Positions 40,167 through 51,000 of a DNA stretch of 64,000 nt are shown here, one piece after another. Where the stretch lies: contig CACWLG010000008.1 of NCBI GenBank assembly GCA_902761635.1, forward strand, positions 1 through 64,000, read 5' to 3'. This DNA comes from Oscillospiraceae bacterium (GTDB lineage: Bacteria; Bacillota; Clostridia; Oscillospirales; Oscillospiraceae). Numbering within the stretch: the first letter of the stretch is position 1; each line of letters begins with the position of its first letter. Position numbers and translations under genes: made by a program. A model generated the notes under the pieces. It made no database searches and was not told the DNA's origin. It saw only the letters and a list, made by a program, of their open reading frames with translations.

Positions 40167-41786
40167 CTATCTCACGCTTTTCCGGCTGCGTTTGTTCTCA
40201 TACATGCAGGTATCCGCGCGCCGGATAACATCGTTCACGGAACGGTCGCTCTGCGGATCGTAAACCGCGACGCCCATTGCAATATGTACCTGCTCCCATT
40301 TGTTCTTGTTCACAGCACAGATCTCCGCCATTTCCCTGTTGAACTGCCGTGCGAGCGCTTCTCTGTTCCGATAATCATCATTCTGCAGAACCACGGAAAA
40401 CTCGTCCCCGCCGATGCGGAACACGGGGCTGTGCTGATAGACGCGGCAGATCAGGCGGCTGGCTGTTTTGAGATAGATGTCGCCTTTTTCATGCCCGTAG
40501 AGATCGTTGATCTTCTTGAGGTCGTCGCAGTCAAACATGCCGATTGCAAAGGATATGAGTCCGTTGGTTTCATTCATGCGCGCCTGGAGCTGCTCAATAT
40601 ACGTGGAATATGCCCCTTTGTTGCGCACGGAGGTCAGAGAATCGACATAGGCGCGCTTGCTCAGATCGGAGATATGATCCTTCATGTGGGCGGCCAGACG
40701 CTTGAAGGTGCTTGTCAGTCTGCCGATCTCATCATCCTTGTCATAGTTCAGCTCGAAGTCGTAATTGCCTTTGTCCACCTGTTCGGCAGCGTCGGTCAGC
40801 TCCTCAAGCGGCTTTGTGACGCGCCGGGTGTAATACATGGTAAAGATACTCAGGGCGACCAGCACTTCAACCGACACGATCAGGATATTCACGATCAGCT
40901 TCTGCCAGTCCCCTTCTGTCTCCGAGATCGGCACCGTGACATTCAGTCGCATTCCGTTCGACAGCGGCAGCCACGCCCCGGCTTTTTCCACACCTTCATA
41001 TTCATAATGGAAAAAGGTATTCTTCTGGATCATCCCATCCGGCACCGCAGGCATCTCCTCTTCGGTAAGGCGTGTGACGTCGATCAGGGGATGATAGAAG
41101 AGCTTGCCTTTCTCATCGCTCAGAAACGCATAGCCGTTATTGAACAGGCGTATGCTTTCCACCTGCTCGGCCATGGTGGAGTAGTCCAGCTCGATGCCGA
41201 CCACACCGACAAACCTGCCCCGCCAATAGATCGGGACATTATACGAGATCACGCGCACATCCAGATTGTCCGTAATGTACGGGGGAATCCAGATCGGCTC
41301 GCCCAAATGCTTCGGGACGGTGAACCAGACAAGCTTGGAGGTATCCGCCGTGTCATAGAGGGTGATATCCGTCACCGCGTGCTCAACAAAGCCTTCCCCG
41401 TCGAGGTTTGTGTACCAGAAGCCCGTAACCGTATCCGAAAGGGCCGGATCAATGCGGTAATAATAAGTCAGCACCCCGTTTGTTTTGGCCGCGGTTTCAT
41501 CAAAAAAAGGCTTCACACGTTCGACATGCCGCGCAAGCCGCGCACTCTCCACACCGTCCAGGTCTGCTTCCACATGGGTTGCCAGTTTCCTGACAGACTT
41601 CTGGACGCTGTTGAAATAATAATCAAGATTCTTTTCCCCTGTCTCGCACAGCAGCAGGAGAAGCTGGTCGGACTTCCGATGCTCCGTCCTGCGAATAAAC
41701 AGCACGCTGAGAACCGTGATGCTGGTCACCGCGACGACGATGGCAAAGACGGTCAGCATTGTCATTTTTGTACGTAACGAGCGCAT
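40167..41786 (-). CDS. Cache-HAMP-GGDEF diguanylate cyclase
   Basis: The product is about 539 residues: a first helix (9-31), an extracytoplasmic dCache-like sensor (~35-295), a second helix (298-319), a HAMP linker (~320-372) and a GGDEF domain with intact RIGGDEFSVVL (459-463) and LDSLTSVRNK-type entry. No RxxD inhibitory site precedes the motif. It should make c-di-GMP from GTP in response to a small extracellular ligand. I chose the ATG at 41786 (MRSLRTKM), preceded by AGAGGTG, over upstream in-frame Mets. It lies 22 bases after the preceding gene and 26 before the next, a tight operon. Confidence 0.9.
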   Translation of the reverse strand: MRSLRTKMTMLTVFAIVVAVTSITVLSVLFIRRTEHRKSDQLLLLLCETGEKNLDYYFNSVQKSVRKLATHVEADLDGVESARLARHVERVKPFFDETAAKTNGVLTYYYRIDPALSDTVTGFWYTNLDGEGFVEHAVTDITLYDTADTSKLVWFTVPKHLGEPIWIPPYITDNLDVRVISYNVPIYWRGRFVGVVGIELDYSTMAEQVESIRLFNNGYAFLSDEKGKLFYHPLIDVTRLTEEEMPAVPDGMIQKNTFFHYEYEGVEKAGAWLPLSNGMRLNVTVPISETEGDWQKLIVNILIVSVEVLVALSIFTMYYTRRVTKPLEELTDAAEQVDKGNYDFELNYDKDDEIGRLTSTFKRLAAHMKDHISDLSKRAYVDSLTSVRNKGAYSTYIEQLQARMNETNGLISFAIGMFDCDDLKKINDLYGHEKGDIYLKTASRLICRVYQHSPVFRIGGDEFSVVLQNDDYRNREALARQFNREMAEICAVNKNKWEQVHIAMGVAVYDPQSDRSVNDVIRRADTCMYENKRSRKSVR

Positions 41787-41808
41787 TCGCGCATCACCTC
41801 TGATTCTG

Positions 41809-44736
41809 TCAGGCATTCTTCTCCAAATTGCTGAGAAGCGTCGTCTCAAACTCGGCGGGGTGCAGCGGACGGGAAAAATAGTATCCCTGTACAAGCGTAC
41901 AGCCCAGATTCTTCAGCATCTGAAGCTGGGTCTCTGTCTCCACACCTTCTGCAATGACCGGGATTTTCAGATTCTTTGCGATGCCGAGGATCAGCGCCAC
42001 CAGCTGAACATCCCGCTCGTTATTCTCCATGTTCCGGATAAAGGTCCTGTCCATCTTCAGTACGTCCACCGGCATGGCAGACAGCATGTTGAGTGAGGAA
42101 TACCCGGTGCCGAAGTCATCCATCTCCACTGTGTAGCCTTTATCGCGCAGACCCTCCACGACGCGGATCACCTGTTCCGCGTTCTCCGTATAGGCCGACT
42201 CCGTAAGCTCAAGCTTCAGCGCGTCACGTTCCAGTCCGTTCTGCCGAATGATGTCTTCCAGATTTTTCTCCAGCGTCGGATCGAACACATCCACCCGCGA
42301 GAGATTGACCGAGACAGGAATCGTCCTCCCGAAGCGGGCCTGCCAGCGGGCAATCTGCCTGGCCGCCTGAGACCAGACATACTTGTCCACCTCGCTGATC
42401 TTTCCGCAGCGCTCAAAGAGCGGAACAAAGACATCCGGCGTGATCATGCCGAGCTCCGGATGATGCCAGCGCACCAGCGCCTCCGCGCTCACAAGTCTTG
42501 GTGGCTCAACCCCGACATTGAACTTGGGCTGATAGTAAACCTCAAGCTCGTAATTGTCCAGGGCGCGGCGCAGATCGTTGATCAGGCGCTGGTCGAGCAG
42601 CTCACGCTCACGCACCTTCTCATCAAAGACGATCAGATGCTCCTTGTAGTGCCCGCGCGCCTGTGTGCACGCGATCCTCGCCCTGTCGAAAAGCTGGACG
42701 GGCTCAACGCCCGGCTGACACAGCGCGACGCCCATGCGCAAAAACACGCTGGTGTTCGGGGTCATGGCGTTTACCTTGCTCTGCAGGCGGTCAAATATAG
42801 CCTGGTAATCCGCGGCATGACGGCAGTAGCAGTCAAAGCGATCCGCCCCGAATCTGCCCGCGATCCCGCCGGCTTCATCCGCGACTGCGTGAAGCTCGTT
42901 CCCGAGAACGCGGAGAATCTGATCGCCGAATTCTCTCCCGTTGAGCGCGTTGATGGAATGAAACTGCTCGATATTCAGCACGATGGCATCCATCGGCTCA
43001 TCGGGGTGTTCACGAAAGATGCGGTTTGCGTACTGGAAGAAATAGTCGCGGTTATATAGGCCGCTCAGGCTGTCGATCTCCGTTAAGGAAATGAGCTCCT
43101 TCGCTCTCTTCTCTGCCCGCATGCTCCTCAGCAGCAGGAAAAGGATCGCCAGTACCACGATCGTGATGCCGATCATGACGCCGGTCAGATTATCTTCTAT
43201 AAAGTCGGCCAGACTGGGCTTTGCGTCCTCCGTGATATAGTAGGACAATGCCGAGTTGAATGCAGAGGTCGGAATCAGGCTGACCATCTTGGTCAGGATG
43301 GAGTACAGCTCCTTTTCGCCTTTGCCGAGTGAAAAGCAGTAATCCATCTCCAGGCCCGTGGGAAGGGTCGTCAGATGATACTTTTCACATTGTCTGAATA
43401 TATTATTGTAGCGATAACTGCTGATCAGCACGCAGTCCGCCACCCGTTCGGACACAGCCATCAGGCAGTCCGCCGTGCTGGTATAGTACACCTTTTTCCA
43501 GTTCGGGTAATGGTCAAGCAGGAACGTATCGTAATTTGGGTTTCCCTCATTCACGGCTACGATCACATGCTCTTTGTTGGTGAAGATGTTCAGGTCCGAC
43601 TGCCGCACCACCGCATAAACATCCGTGCGCACCAGGGGCGGCGTCATGACAATGCCAAGCTTTTCACCGTCATATCCGTGGAGGTTTGCGGGGAAAAAAC
43701 AGTCCACTTCCCCGTTTTTCATTGCCGCGACAGCCTTCTCCATGGTGGGATAGGCCGTGGTGGAAAATGAAAGATGCGCGTTTTCCAGACAGTCAGAGGC
43801 GCTGTCCAGATAATCTTTCATGGCGCCCGTCAGCTCTCCGCTTGTCTTGTCCGCAGCGCAGAAGGCCAGATAATTGTCCTGATATCCCACCCGGATCGTT
43901 CTATGATCCGAGAGCCAGCTCAGCTCCTCCGTTGTGAGGAAGGCATTGGCGCCGGCTGTTTTCATGTATCTTTCAAACATCTGCTGATTATAATAGCGGT
44001 TCTCGTCCTGAATACGGCTCATGGCCATGTTCAGATCCTTCAGCAGATCCGGCCGGGTCCTGTTGACGGCAAAGAAGAAATCGGAGGAGCCGACCTTGGT
44101 CACCGGCACAGCCCGGCTTGGGTCTGTAAAGGAATCGACGGTGACATAGGCGTCCAGCTCTCCGGTCTCCAGCATCCTCAGCGATTCGTCCTCGGTGTTT
44201 GCCAGCTCGATCAGCTCAGCCTGGATGTCGTTTCGCTTTGCCCACTCAAGGTAGAAGTCCGCCTGGATGCTGTCCCTGTTCACGCCGATCCGCTTCCCGT
44301 TCAGCGTGGAGATATCTGCCGAGCTGATAGCTCGGTTATTGGGAGAGATAAACAGATAGTATTCCTCCGCCCCCATGGGAAGCTCGGGGAACAGCATGCG
44401 TTCCGCGCGCTCGGCCGTATAGGAGACATCGCTCATCAGGTCGATATCGCCGTTTATGAGCAAACGCAGAAGCTCCGACCAGCTTCCGGTCACATATTCA
44501 TAAGACCAGCTGGTATAGGCCGCGATCTTGAGCTGGTACTCATAGGCGTAGCCGGAGCGTCTCCCGAACGAATCCACCGTATTATAGGAGGAATCATACC
44601 AGCCGACACGCACGATCTTCTGCGTGTCTTGTGCCAGAGCAGCGCTTGGAGGCAAAACGGATAATCCCAGAAAAAAGCACAACAGCAGTGCTGCAAGCCG
44701 TTTCATAAGCTCCGATCTGACTGTGTCTTGTCTCAT
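41809..44736 (-). CDS. Tandem solute-binding domains with degenerate GGDEF and intact EAL (c-di-GMP phosphodiesterase)
   Basis: The product is about 975 residues: a signal peptide (MKRLAALLLCFFLGLSVLPP region), two SBP_bac_3-type domains (IVRVGWYDSSYNTVD, then IRVGYQDNYLAFC), one membrane helix near 520-540, a GGDEF-like domain with GADRF replacing GGDEF, and an EAL domain with EAL at 752-754, NLSRVDV, ELTESAY, MDDFGTGYSS, AEGVETETQ and QGYYFSRPL. Catalytic EAL residues are present, so phosphodiesterase activity is expected. The ATG at 44736 follows GGAAAGG; an internal ATG at 44706 directly before the signal peptide is an alternative. Confidence 0.9.
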   Translation of the reverse strand: MRQDTVRSELMKRLAALLLCFFLGLSVLPPSAALAQDTQKIVRVGWYDSSYNTVDSFGRRSGYAYEYQLKIAAYTSWSYEYVTGSWSELLRLLINGDIDLMSDVSYTAERAERMLFPELPMGAEEYYLFISPNNRAISSADISTLNGKRIGVNRDSIQADFYLEWAKRNDIQAELIELANTEDESLRMLETGELDAYVTVDSFTDPSRAVPVTKVGSSDFFFAVNRTRPDLLKDLNMAMSRIQDENRYYNQQMFERYMKTAGANAFLTTEELSWLSDHRTIRVGYQDNYLAFCAADKTSGELTGAMKDYLDSASDCLENAHLSFSTTAYPTMEKAVAAMKNGEVDCFFPANLHGYDGEKLGIVMTPPLVRTDVYAVVRQSDLNIFTNKEHVIVAVNEGNPNYDTFLLDHYPNWKKVYYTSTADCLMAVSERVADCVLISSYRYNNIFRQCEKYHLTTLPTGLEMDYCFSLGKGEKELYSILTKMVSLIPTSAFNSALSYYITEDAKPSLADFIEDNLTGVMIGITIVVLAILFLLLRSMRAEKRAKELISLTEIDSLSGLYNRDYFFQYANRIFREHPDEPMDAIVLNIEQFHSINALNGREFGDQILRVLGNELHAVADEAGGIAGRFGADRFDCYCRHAADYQAIFDRLQSKVNAMTPNTSVFLRMGVALCQPGVEPVQLFDRARIACTQARGHYKEHLIVFDEKVRERELLDQRLINDLRRALDNYELEVYYQPKFNVGVEPPRLVSAEALVRWHHPELGMITPDVFVPLFERCGKISEVDKYVWSQAARQIARWQARFGRTIPVSVNLSRVDVFDPTLEKNLEDIIRQNGLERDALKLELTESAYTENAEQVIRVVEGLRDKGYTVEMDDFGTGYSSLNMLSAMPVDVLKMDRTFIRNMENNERDVQLVALILGIAKNLKIPVIAEGVETETQLQMLKNLGCTLVQGYYFSRPLHPAEFETTLLSNLEKNA

Positions 44737-44792
44737 TTTCAACCTTTCCCCCGCTGTTCAGGATTAATTCGCTTTTACAGCATGTATATGTG

Positions 44793-44933
44793 TTATTCTA
44801 TCATAACCATGGCTGTCATTGCAAGTGGCGCCTCCCCGCTTCTGTCGGTATGCTCTTGCCTGCGATCCTTGTGTTTCGGCACGGCGCCCAAAAACAGACA
44901 GACCAGACCCGGGATCAAAAGCAAGAAACGCAT
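44793..44933 (-). CDS. Possible 46-residue secreted or anchored small protein
   Basis: An ATG at 44933 with AGGAGG five bases upstream opens a frame MRFLLLIPGLVCLFLGAVPK followed by a hydrophilic tail ending MVMIE. The N-terminus is a plausible signal or membrane helix. It fills the gap between two solute-binding c-di-GMP genes. Its 3' end contains the promoter for the next gene, which lowers confidence. No family is recognised. Confidence 0.35.
   Translation of the reverse strand: MRFLLLIPGLVCLFLGAVPKHKDRRQEHTDRSGEAPLAMTAMVMIE
44795..44824 (-). promoter_or_regulatory. Promoter of the three-gene c-di-GMP operon
   Basis: TTGCAA (44819-44824) and TAGAAT (44795-44800) are spaced by 18 bases with TG one base before the -10. 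It would drive the operon 44736 to 37228 (binding-EAL protein, Cache-GGDEF, binding-degenerate protein). Confidence 0.55.
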
Positions 44934-44984
44934 TGCAGCCTCCTGATTCCTTTTGCTCCGGATACCCCGCCGCGCAGCATGTGC

Positions 44985-47921
44985 TCACTGCTTCTCTGCC
45001 GGCAGGTTTTTGATGATGCGCGCTTCAAAATCGTCTGCCGGAAGGGGCCTTGCAAAATAATAGCCCTGCACCAGATCGCATCCCATTTTTTTCAGCAGCT
45101 CAACCTGCGTTCTGGTCTCAACGCCCTCCGCGACGACCGGGATCTTCAGCTTGCTTCCGATGTTGAGGATCAGTTCCACCAGCTGGATATCCTTTTCGTT
45201 CTGCTCGATATTCCTCACAAAAGCCATGTCCATCTTCAAGCCGTCGATCGGAATGGAGGAGAGCATGTTGAGCGAAGAGTATCCGGAGCCGAAATCATCC
45301 ATCTCAATTTTGTAGCCCTTGGCCCGCAGCTGCTGAATAATGCTGCCCAGCTGCCCGGCATCCTCGGTATAGGCGGATTCCGTCACCTCCAGCTGAAGGT
45401 ACCGGGGATGCAGGGAAAACGCCTTCATCATATCCTCCAGCGTCTGCTCCAGCGTGGGGTCCAGCGCGTCCACGCGGGACAGATTGACGGACACGGGGAT
45501 CGTGATCCCGTACTGCTCCCGCCACTGTGCGATCTGCCGGATCGTCTCCCGCCACACGTACTTGTCGATTTCGCTGATCTGTCCGTTGGCTTCAAACAGG
45601 GGGATAAAATCAGCGGGCGAAATCAGGCCGAGATCGGGATGCTGCCAGCGGATCAGCGCCTCTGCGCTTCTGAAAACGGGCGGTTCGCTTTGAATATCAT
45701 ACTTTGGCTGATAATAGACCCTGAACTCCCGCTCCTCCAGCGCACGCCCGAAGTCGTTGAGCAGGCGGTGGCTCAGCTCCTCCCGAATACGCATCTTCTC
45801 GTCGTAGATCATGAGGTGCTTTTCCGTTGCGCGCACGGCGCTGCTGGCCGTTCTTGCCCGGTCAAACAGCTGTACCGGCTCGATCCCCTCCTGCCAGGGG
45901 GCCACGCCCATGCGCAGCCGTATATTGGCATCAGGAAACTGCTTGCTCAGTCCGTCCTGAAAGCGGTGCAGCAGTGCGCGGTAATCGTCCTGCGGCACGC
46001 AGTAAATATCAAAACGGTCTCCCTCAAAACGCCCGCCGATCCCCTTCGTCTCACTCAGGAAGCTCCGTATCTCCTCCCCGAAGGCCTTGAGCACCCGGTC
46101 GCCATAGTCCCTGCCGTGAAGCTCGTTGATGGTATGGAACTGTTCAATGTTCATGACGACCGCGTCTGCCTTTCGCATCGGATCGCTCTGATACAGGCGG
46201 CTGGCATATTCAAAGAAAAAGTTTCGGTTATACAGTCCCGTCAGGGCATCCGTCTCGACCGCGGAGATCAGCTTCCGCTCCTGGTTTTCCCGCCGCTCTG
46301 TCCGGATGACCCGCAGAAGCAGCGCGATGATAAACAGCGCAAGCCCCGTCACGAACGCAAACACGCCGGCCATGTTGTCCCGCAAAAAGCTGCTGAAGGT
46401 CACGCGGTCGTTGGAATAGGAATTGGCCGTCAGGGAAGAATGGATCAGCGACTCCGGGATGAGACGGCTGATTTTGTTGAGAATGGAGTACAGGCAATCG
46501 TCGTCCCGCCTTACGGCAAAGGAACAATCCGCATTTCTGCCGGTTGCAAGGGAGGAAAGCTCATATCTCTCGCACACATCCTTCACGCGGTTGAGGCGAT
46601 AATTGTTGATCAGCACACAGTCCGCCTCCCCCGCGGATACCGCCTTGAAGCCGTCCTCTCTCTCGTCATAGTATTGGATCTCCCAGTCGGGAAAATTGTC
46701 CTTCAGAAACGTTTCAAAGCCCAGATTGCCGCGTGCAATCGCAGCCGTCATGGGCTGCTCCGGCGATATTCCCCGCCGATCCGCGGTACGTACCGCCGCA
46801 TAAAGCTCTGTGGATACATAGGGGTCTGTGATGATAACGCCAAGCTGCTCACCATCGTAGGAGCTGAGGTTGGCCGGGAAGAAGCAGTCGATCTCCCCGC
46901 GCTGGAGCGCCTTTATGCCCTCTTGCGTAGACGGATAGCCCTGGGTTTCAAAGCTTAAAACCGCATTCTTCTCGCAGGTCCGGGCAAAGGACAGGATATC
47001 CGACAGCGCGCCCTCCAAAGACTGTGTCTTCTCGTTATTGCCGCAGAACGGGAGATAGTCCGTCATATACCCCACGCGGATGCTGCCGTGCTCCTGGTAC
47101 CAGGCCAGCTCATCCTGCGTCAGGAAGCCGGTGAGCCCGCTGGCCTTGTGGTACTTTGCGGTCATCTCTTCGTTGAAATTCCGGTTGTCCTCCATGATGC
47201 GGTTCATGGCGGCGTCCAGTTCGCGTTTGAGATCCGGACGGTTCTTGTTTACGCCGAAGAAGGATTCCGCAAAGCCCACCTTGCAGATGGGCAGCACGTC
47301 GGCAGTATTTCCGTAGGTATCCAGCGTCACAAGTGCGTCGATCTCGCCGCGCTCAAGCATGGCGAGCAGCTCCGGCGTCTTGCCCGTCAGCTCCGTGATT
47401 ACCGGGTGAACGTTATAATTCTTTGCCCATTCGACAAAGAGCTGCTCCTGAATGCTGTTTTTATTGACGCCGACAAGCTTGCCGTCCAGGGTGGAAAAAT
47501 CATCCGGCCTGATTTCCGTATTGTCGGGAGATATAAAGACATGATAGTCCTCAGAGCCCATGCGCAGAGCGGAATAGAGGATCTTTTCCGCGCGCGCCTC
47601 GGTATAGGACACGTCGCTGAGAAGGTCGATCTCTCCCGCCATCAGCATTTCAAGCAGCTCCGACCAGCTGCCCTCTACATATTCATAATCCCAGCCGGTA
47701 AAGGTGGCGACCCGCTGCTGGTATTCATAACCGTAGCCGGAGCGTCTTCCGAACTGATCTGTATGGTGAAAGGCTGACTCATACCATCCGACGCGCACGG
47801 TCTTTCTGCTTTTTTGTGCATAAACATCGAAAGGCATCCACATGGAAAAGACTGCCGCAACAAGAATCAGTAGCACTACTGCCTTTCGCATGCGATAAAA
47901 TACAGTGTTTCCTGATGACAT
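44985..47921 (-). CDS. Tandem solute-binding domains with degenerate GGDEF and intact EAL (c-di-GMP phosphodiesterase)
   Basis: The product is about 978 residues with a signal/anchor (MRKAVVLLILVAAVFSMWMP region), two SBP_bac_3-type domains (VRVGWYESAFHHTDQFG, then IRVGYMTDYLPFC), a helix (GVFAFVTGLALFIIALLL), a GGDEF-like domain with EGDRF replacing the motif, and an EAL domain with EAL at 754-756, NLSRVDAL, EVTESAY, MDDFGSGYSS, AEGVETRTQ and QGYYFARPL. Phosphodiesterase activity is expected. The ATG at 47921 lies behind AAGGAG; a GTG four codons upstream is too close to it. It is a paralogue of the genes at 41809 and 37228. Confidence 0.9.
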   Translation of the reverse strand: MSSGNTVFYRMRKAVVLLILVAAVFSMWMPFDVYAQKSRKTVRVGWYESAFHHTDQFGRRSGYGYEYQQRVATFTGWDYEYVEGSWSELLEMLMAGEIDLLSDVSYTEARAEKILYSALRMGSEDYHVFISPDNTEIRPDDFSTLDGKLVGVNKNSIQEQLFVEWAKNYNVHPVITELTGKTPELLAMLERGEIDALVTLDTYGNTADVLPICKVGFAESFFGVNKNRPDLKRELDAAMNRIMEDNRNFNEEMTAKYHKASGLTGFLTQDELAWYQEHGSIRVGYMTDYLPFCGNNEKTQSLEGALSDILSFARTCEKNAVLSFETQGYPSTQEGIKALQRGEIDCFFPANLSSYDGEQLGVIITDPYVSTELYAAVRTADRRGISPEQPMTAAIARGNLGFETFLKDNFPDWEIQYYDEREDGFKAVSAGEADCVLINNYRLNRVKDVCERYELSSLATGRNADCSFAVRRDDDCLYSILNKISRLIPESLIHSSLTANSYSNDRVTFSSFLRDNMAGVFAFVTGLALFIIALLLRVIRTERRENQERKLISAVETDALTGLYNRNFFFEYASRLYQSDPMRKADAVVMNIEQFHTINELHGRDYGDRVLKAFGEEIRSFLSETKGIGGRFEGDRFDIYCVPQDDYRALLHRFQDGLSKQFPDANIRLRMGVAPWQEGIEPVQLFDRARTASSAVRATEKHLMIYDEKMRIREELSHRLLNDFGRALEEREFRVYYQPKYDIQSEPPVFRSAEALIRWQHPDLGLISPADFIPLFEANGQISEIDKYVWRETIRQIAQWREQYGITIPVSVNLSRVDALDPTLEQTLEDMMKAFSLHPRYLQLEVTESAYTEDAGQLGSIIQQLRAKGYKIEMDDFGSGYSSLNMLSSIPIDGLKMDMAFVRNIEQNEKDIQLVELILNIGSKLKIPVVAEGVETRTQVELLKKMGCDLVQGYYFARPLPADDFEARIIKNLPAEKQ

Positions 47922-48000
47922 CTCCCTGCTCACTCCTTAAAGCGCTTTCAGATTTCCATTCTTTTGTTTCTGGTCCATGCCAGGACCGAGGCCATGCTTC

Positions 48001-48026
48001 GGCTTCCCGCAGCAGGAAGCTTTTTT
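48001..48026 (+). terminator. Terminator-like hairpin with T-run on the plus strand, no gene assigned
   Basis: GCTTCC and GGAAGC pair across a seven-base loop and are followed by six T on the plus strand. Just upstream, GGTCC and GGACC form another small hairpin. No plus-strand gene is visible here, so it may be chance, or the end of a small antisense RNA. Confidence 0.3.
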
Positions 48027-48042
48027 ACCCCGGGGACTTTGC

Positions 48043-51000
48043 TTAGCCTGTCTGTCTGTCCTTCAATTCGCTTTTGTTCTCATACATTTTCTGGTCTGCG
48101 CGGTCGAACACGAGCGCCACGCTGGCGTCGCCGTCATATTTCGACACGCCGCAGGCAATGACGATCCCGCCTGTTTGAATCGCCTTCGTGTTGTGATCCT
48201 TCATTTTCCCGATCAGCTCTTCAATGCATTCATAATCCGCGCCCTGTATAACGGCGACAAATTCATCCCCGCCGATGCGGAAAACAGGACTGTGCTTAAA
48301 AATACCGCAGATGATACGGCAGGCATCCCGAAGGTATAGATCCCCGGCTTTGTGTCCGACTGTATCATTGATTTTCTTCAGGTCGTTCACATCCAGGATA
48401 ACAATGGCAAAGTCCGACACGCGGTGCTCCGCGATCTGGGAATCCAGGCGTTCCTCCGTTTCGAGGTAAGCATGCCTGTTCTTCACGCCTGTCAGCACGT
48501 CCAGGTTTGCTTCCCGCTGAGCCTGCGCAAGGCGCCTCTCATATTCCTCCTCCTGCCGGACATGCGCGTCGATATCGCTGATGCCCACGATCATGCGGGG
48601 TCCTTCCTTCTCCTCGATGATGGCCGCCCGCAGCTGCACATAGCGCGGCTTCCCCTCCAGCATGAGGCGATAGCTGACAGAGAAGACGCCGTGACGCTCG
48701 ATCTCGGCCAGCACGTTTTCCTTTGTCAGCACTTCAAGCAGGCGGTTCTGATCCTCCGGATAGATCACGATACGAATCTGCTCCCTGGAATCAGCAAAGA
48801 AATCCGTCCCCTCCCTGGGGCTGGCAAGATCCTTAAAGCTGTTTGTCGCACTGTATTCGTGATACTGGCCGGTCTCCGGAACAATGGAATAGAGACTGAG
48901 AAAGTCGCCGAAGAGCGCTCTGAGCCGGGCGTAGGCAAGCTGCTCCTCCTTCACCCGTTCCATCGCAAGTCGCTGCCTCACCTCTTCATCAACATCCGCA
49001 ATGCCGATGATGATGAAGCGCTCATCGTCCTCCATGCGGGAGACCTTCATGGTGACGTAAGTCGGCCCATGATCCGAAATCAGCCGGTACTGCATCATGA
49101 AGGTATTGTTGTGCTCCAGCGCCGCCAGGAGCGTTTTGCGATCCATTGCTTTTGCGAACTTGGCGCGGTCATCGGGATAGACGAACTCATTGACCTCGAT
49201 CTGGCATTCCTCAAAGAAGTGCCAGCCGCGCCGGGCCTCGGTCAGCGCGTTATGCTCATCGTTTGTCCGATACTCGATATACTCCTCCGTCTGCAGATTC
49301 ACATAGTAAAGATCCGTATAGCTGCGTGCCAGGGTCTGGGCAATGTGGGTATAGATGATGCCGGTTCTCCGCGCCTTCTCGTAGGCTTCCTTGGACGTGG
49401 CGATCTCGCGCCGAATGCGCACCATATCCGTCATATCCTGGCAGATGCCGAGTACGCACTGACGGCCGGAGGCGTCCATGTATTTGAGCTTGGTGGTCTG
49501 GAGCTGGTGCCGGTTCCCGTTTGCGTCCGGTACGTCTTCCACAAAAATGTACGGCGTATCCATGGACAGGGCGATCTTGTCCTCCTCGTCAAACTTGGCG
49601 GCGGTCTTTTCGTCAAAGATCTGCGCGGCGGTGAGGCCGATCACTTCCTCCGGCTTCTCCTTATGCGCATACCTGGCAAAATCCCGGTTGCAGGCCAGGT
49701 ACACGCCGGTTTTGGCATCCTTGGTGAAGTTCATGCCGGGCATATTGTCCAGAAGCGAAGCGATGGTCTGCTTGAGCTCCGCAATTTTCTCCGCTTCCTC
49801 CAGCAGGCGTTTCTGCTCGTTTGCGGTCCGCTCCGCCTTCAGCTTCTGCAGCAGCAGGACAATGATGACCGTGAACACCGCAATCATCACAAGCATGACC
49901 GCACGCCAGTTATCCTTCAGCACCTGCGTAAGGGAGACATTCTGATCCGCGTGCATGTAGGAGGCCAGTGCCGAGTCCATGTCATCGCTGTCTGTTGTGA
50001 CAGCCGTCTTGTTCAGGATGAAATAAAGCTCCCGGTCCGCCCTGTTTACCGCAAAGGAGAGGGGCATGGTCTCACCGGTCGGCACGGAGAAGAGCCGGGA
50101 TTTCGCTATGATCTCCTCCGCGGCGGGCATTCTGTATGCGCTGACAAGGATGCAGTCGGCATCCCCGGAAGCGACCGCGGCAAAGCACGACCTGCCGTCG
50201 CCATAGTTTTTCCTGACGGACGCGGGGTACTTTTCCATTATAAAGGTTTCAATGTTCAGATCATCGGTATGAATCGCGAAGGTGGTTCTGCTGTCGCGGG
50301 AAAGCCTGTTCTGATCGGAAGAGCGCATCACCGCGTTCATCTCGGTCTTCATGGCAGGCGCCGTCACCCGCACATCCATGGCGGCGGCATCATGAGAACT
50401 CAGGTTGACGGGAAACACGCAGTCGATCTCGCCGGCTCTCATGGCGTTCAGCGCAGATTCGGTTGAGGCATAGGGATGCGGCTCGAATTGAATATCGTAG
50501 CGTCTCAGATGGTTTGCCGCATGCGTCAGGTAATCCCCCAGCGCGCCGGTCAGTTTTCCCGTCTGCTTGTCGGCGTCACAAAACGGCAGACAATCGTCCC
50601 GATATCCGATGCGGATCGGGCCGTGCGTTTTCAGCCAGTCCTCCTGCCCAGGTGTCAGAAAGATATTGGTATTGGTGTTATAACTGTTGTTTTCTCTGAT
50701 TCTTTGTCTGAAATCCGGATCTTCATCCTGGATTCCGGACAGCGCCATGTTGAGCTCCGCAAGCAGATCGGGTCTGCTCTTGTTGACGGCGTAGTAATAA
50801 TCCGATGCGCCGACTCTGGAGACAGGGACGATCTTCTGCTCAGAACCAAAGGAGTAGACAGTCGTGTACCCGTCGATTTCGCCCCGCGTGAGCTTATCCA
50901 GGGATTCCGCCTCCCCCAGATCCATCGGGACGATTTCGATGTTCAGGCCGTTTCTATCCGCCCAATCCTCAAGAAAGCCCTCCTGGATGCTGCCCACATT

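Noticed and set aside
48352..50466. A 704-codon open frame opposite the PAS-GGDEF gene.
   Set aside because: It is antisense to a gene with clear domains and has no recognisable motif of its own.
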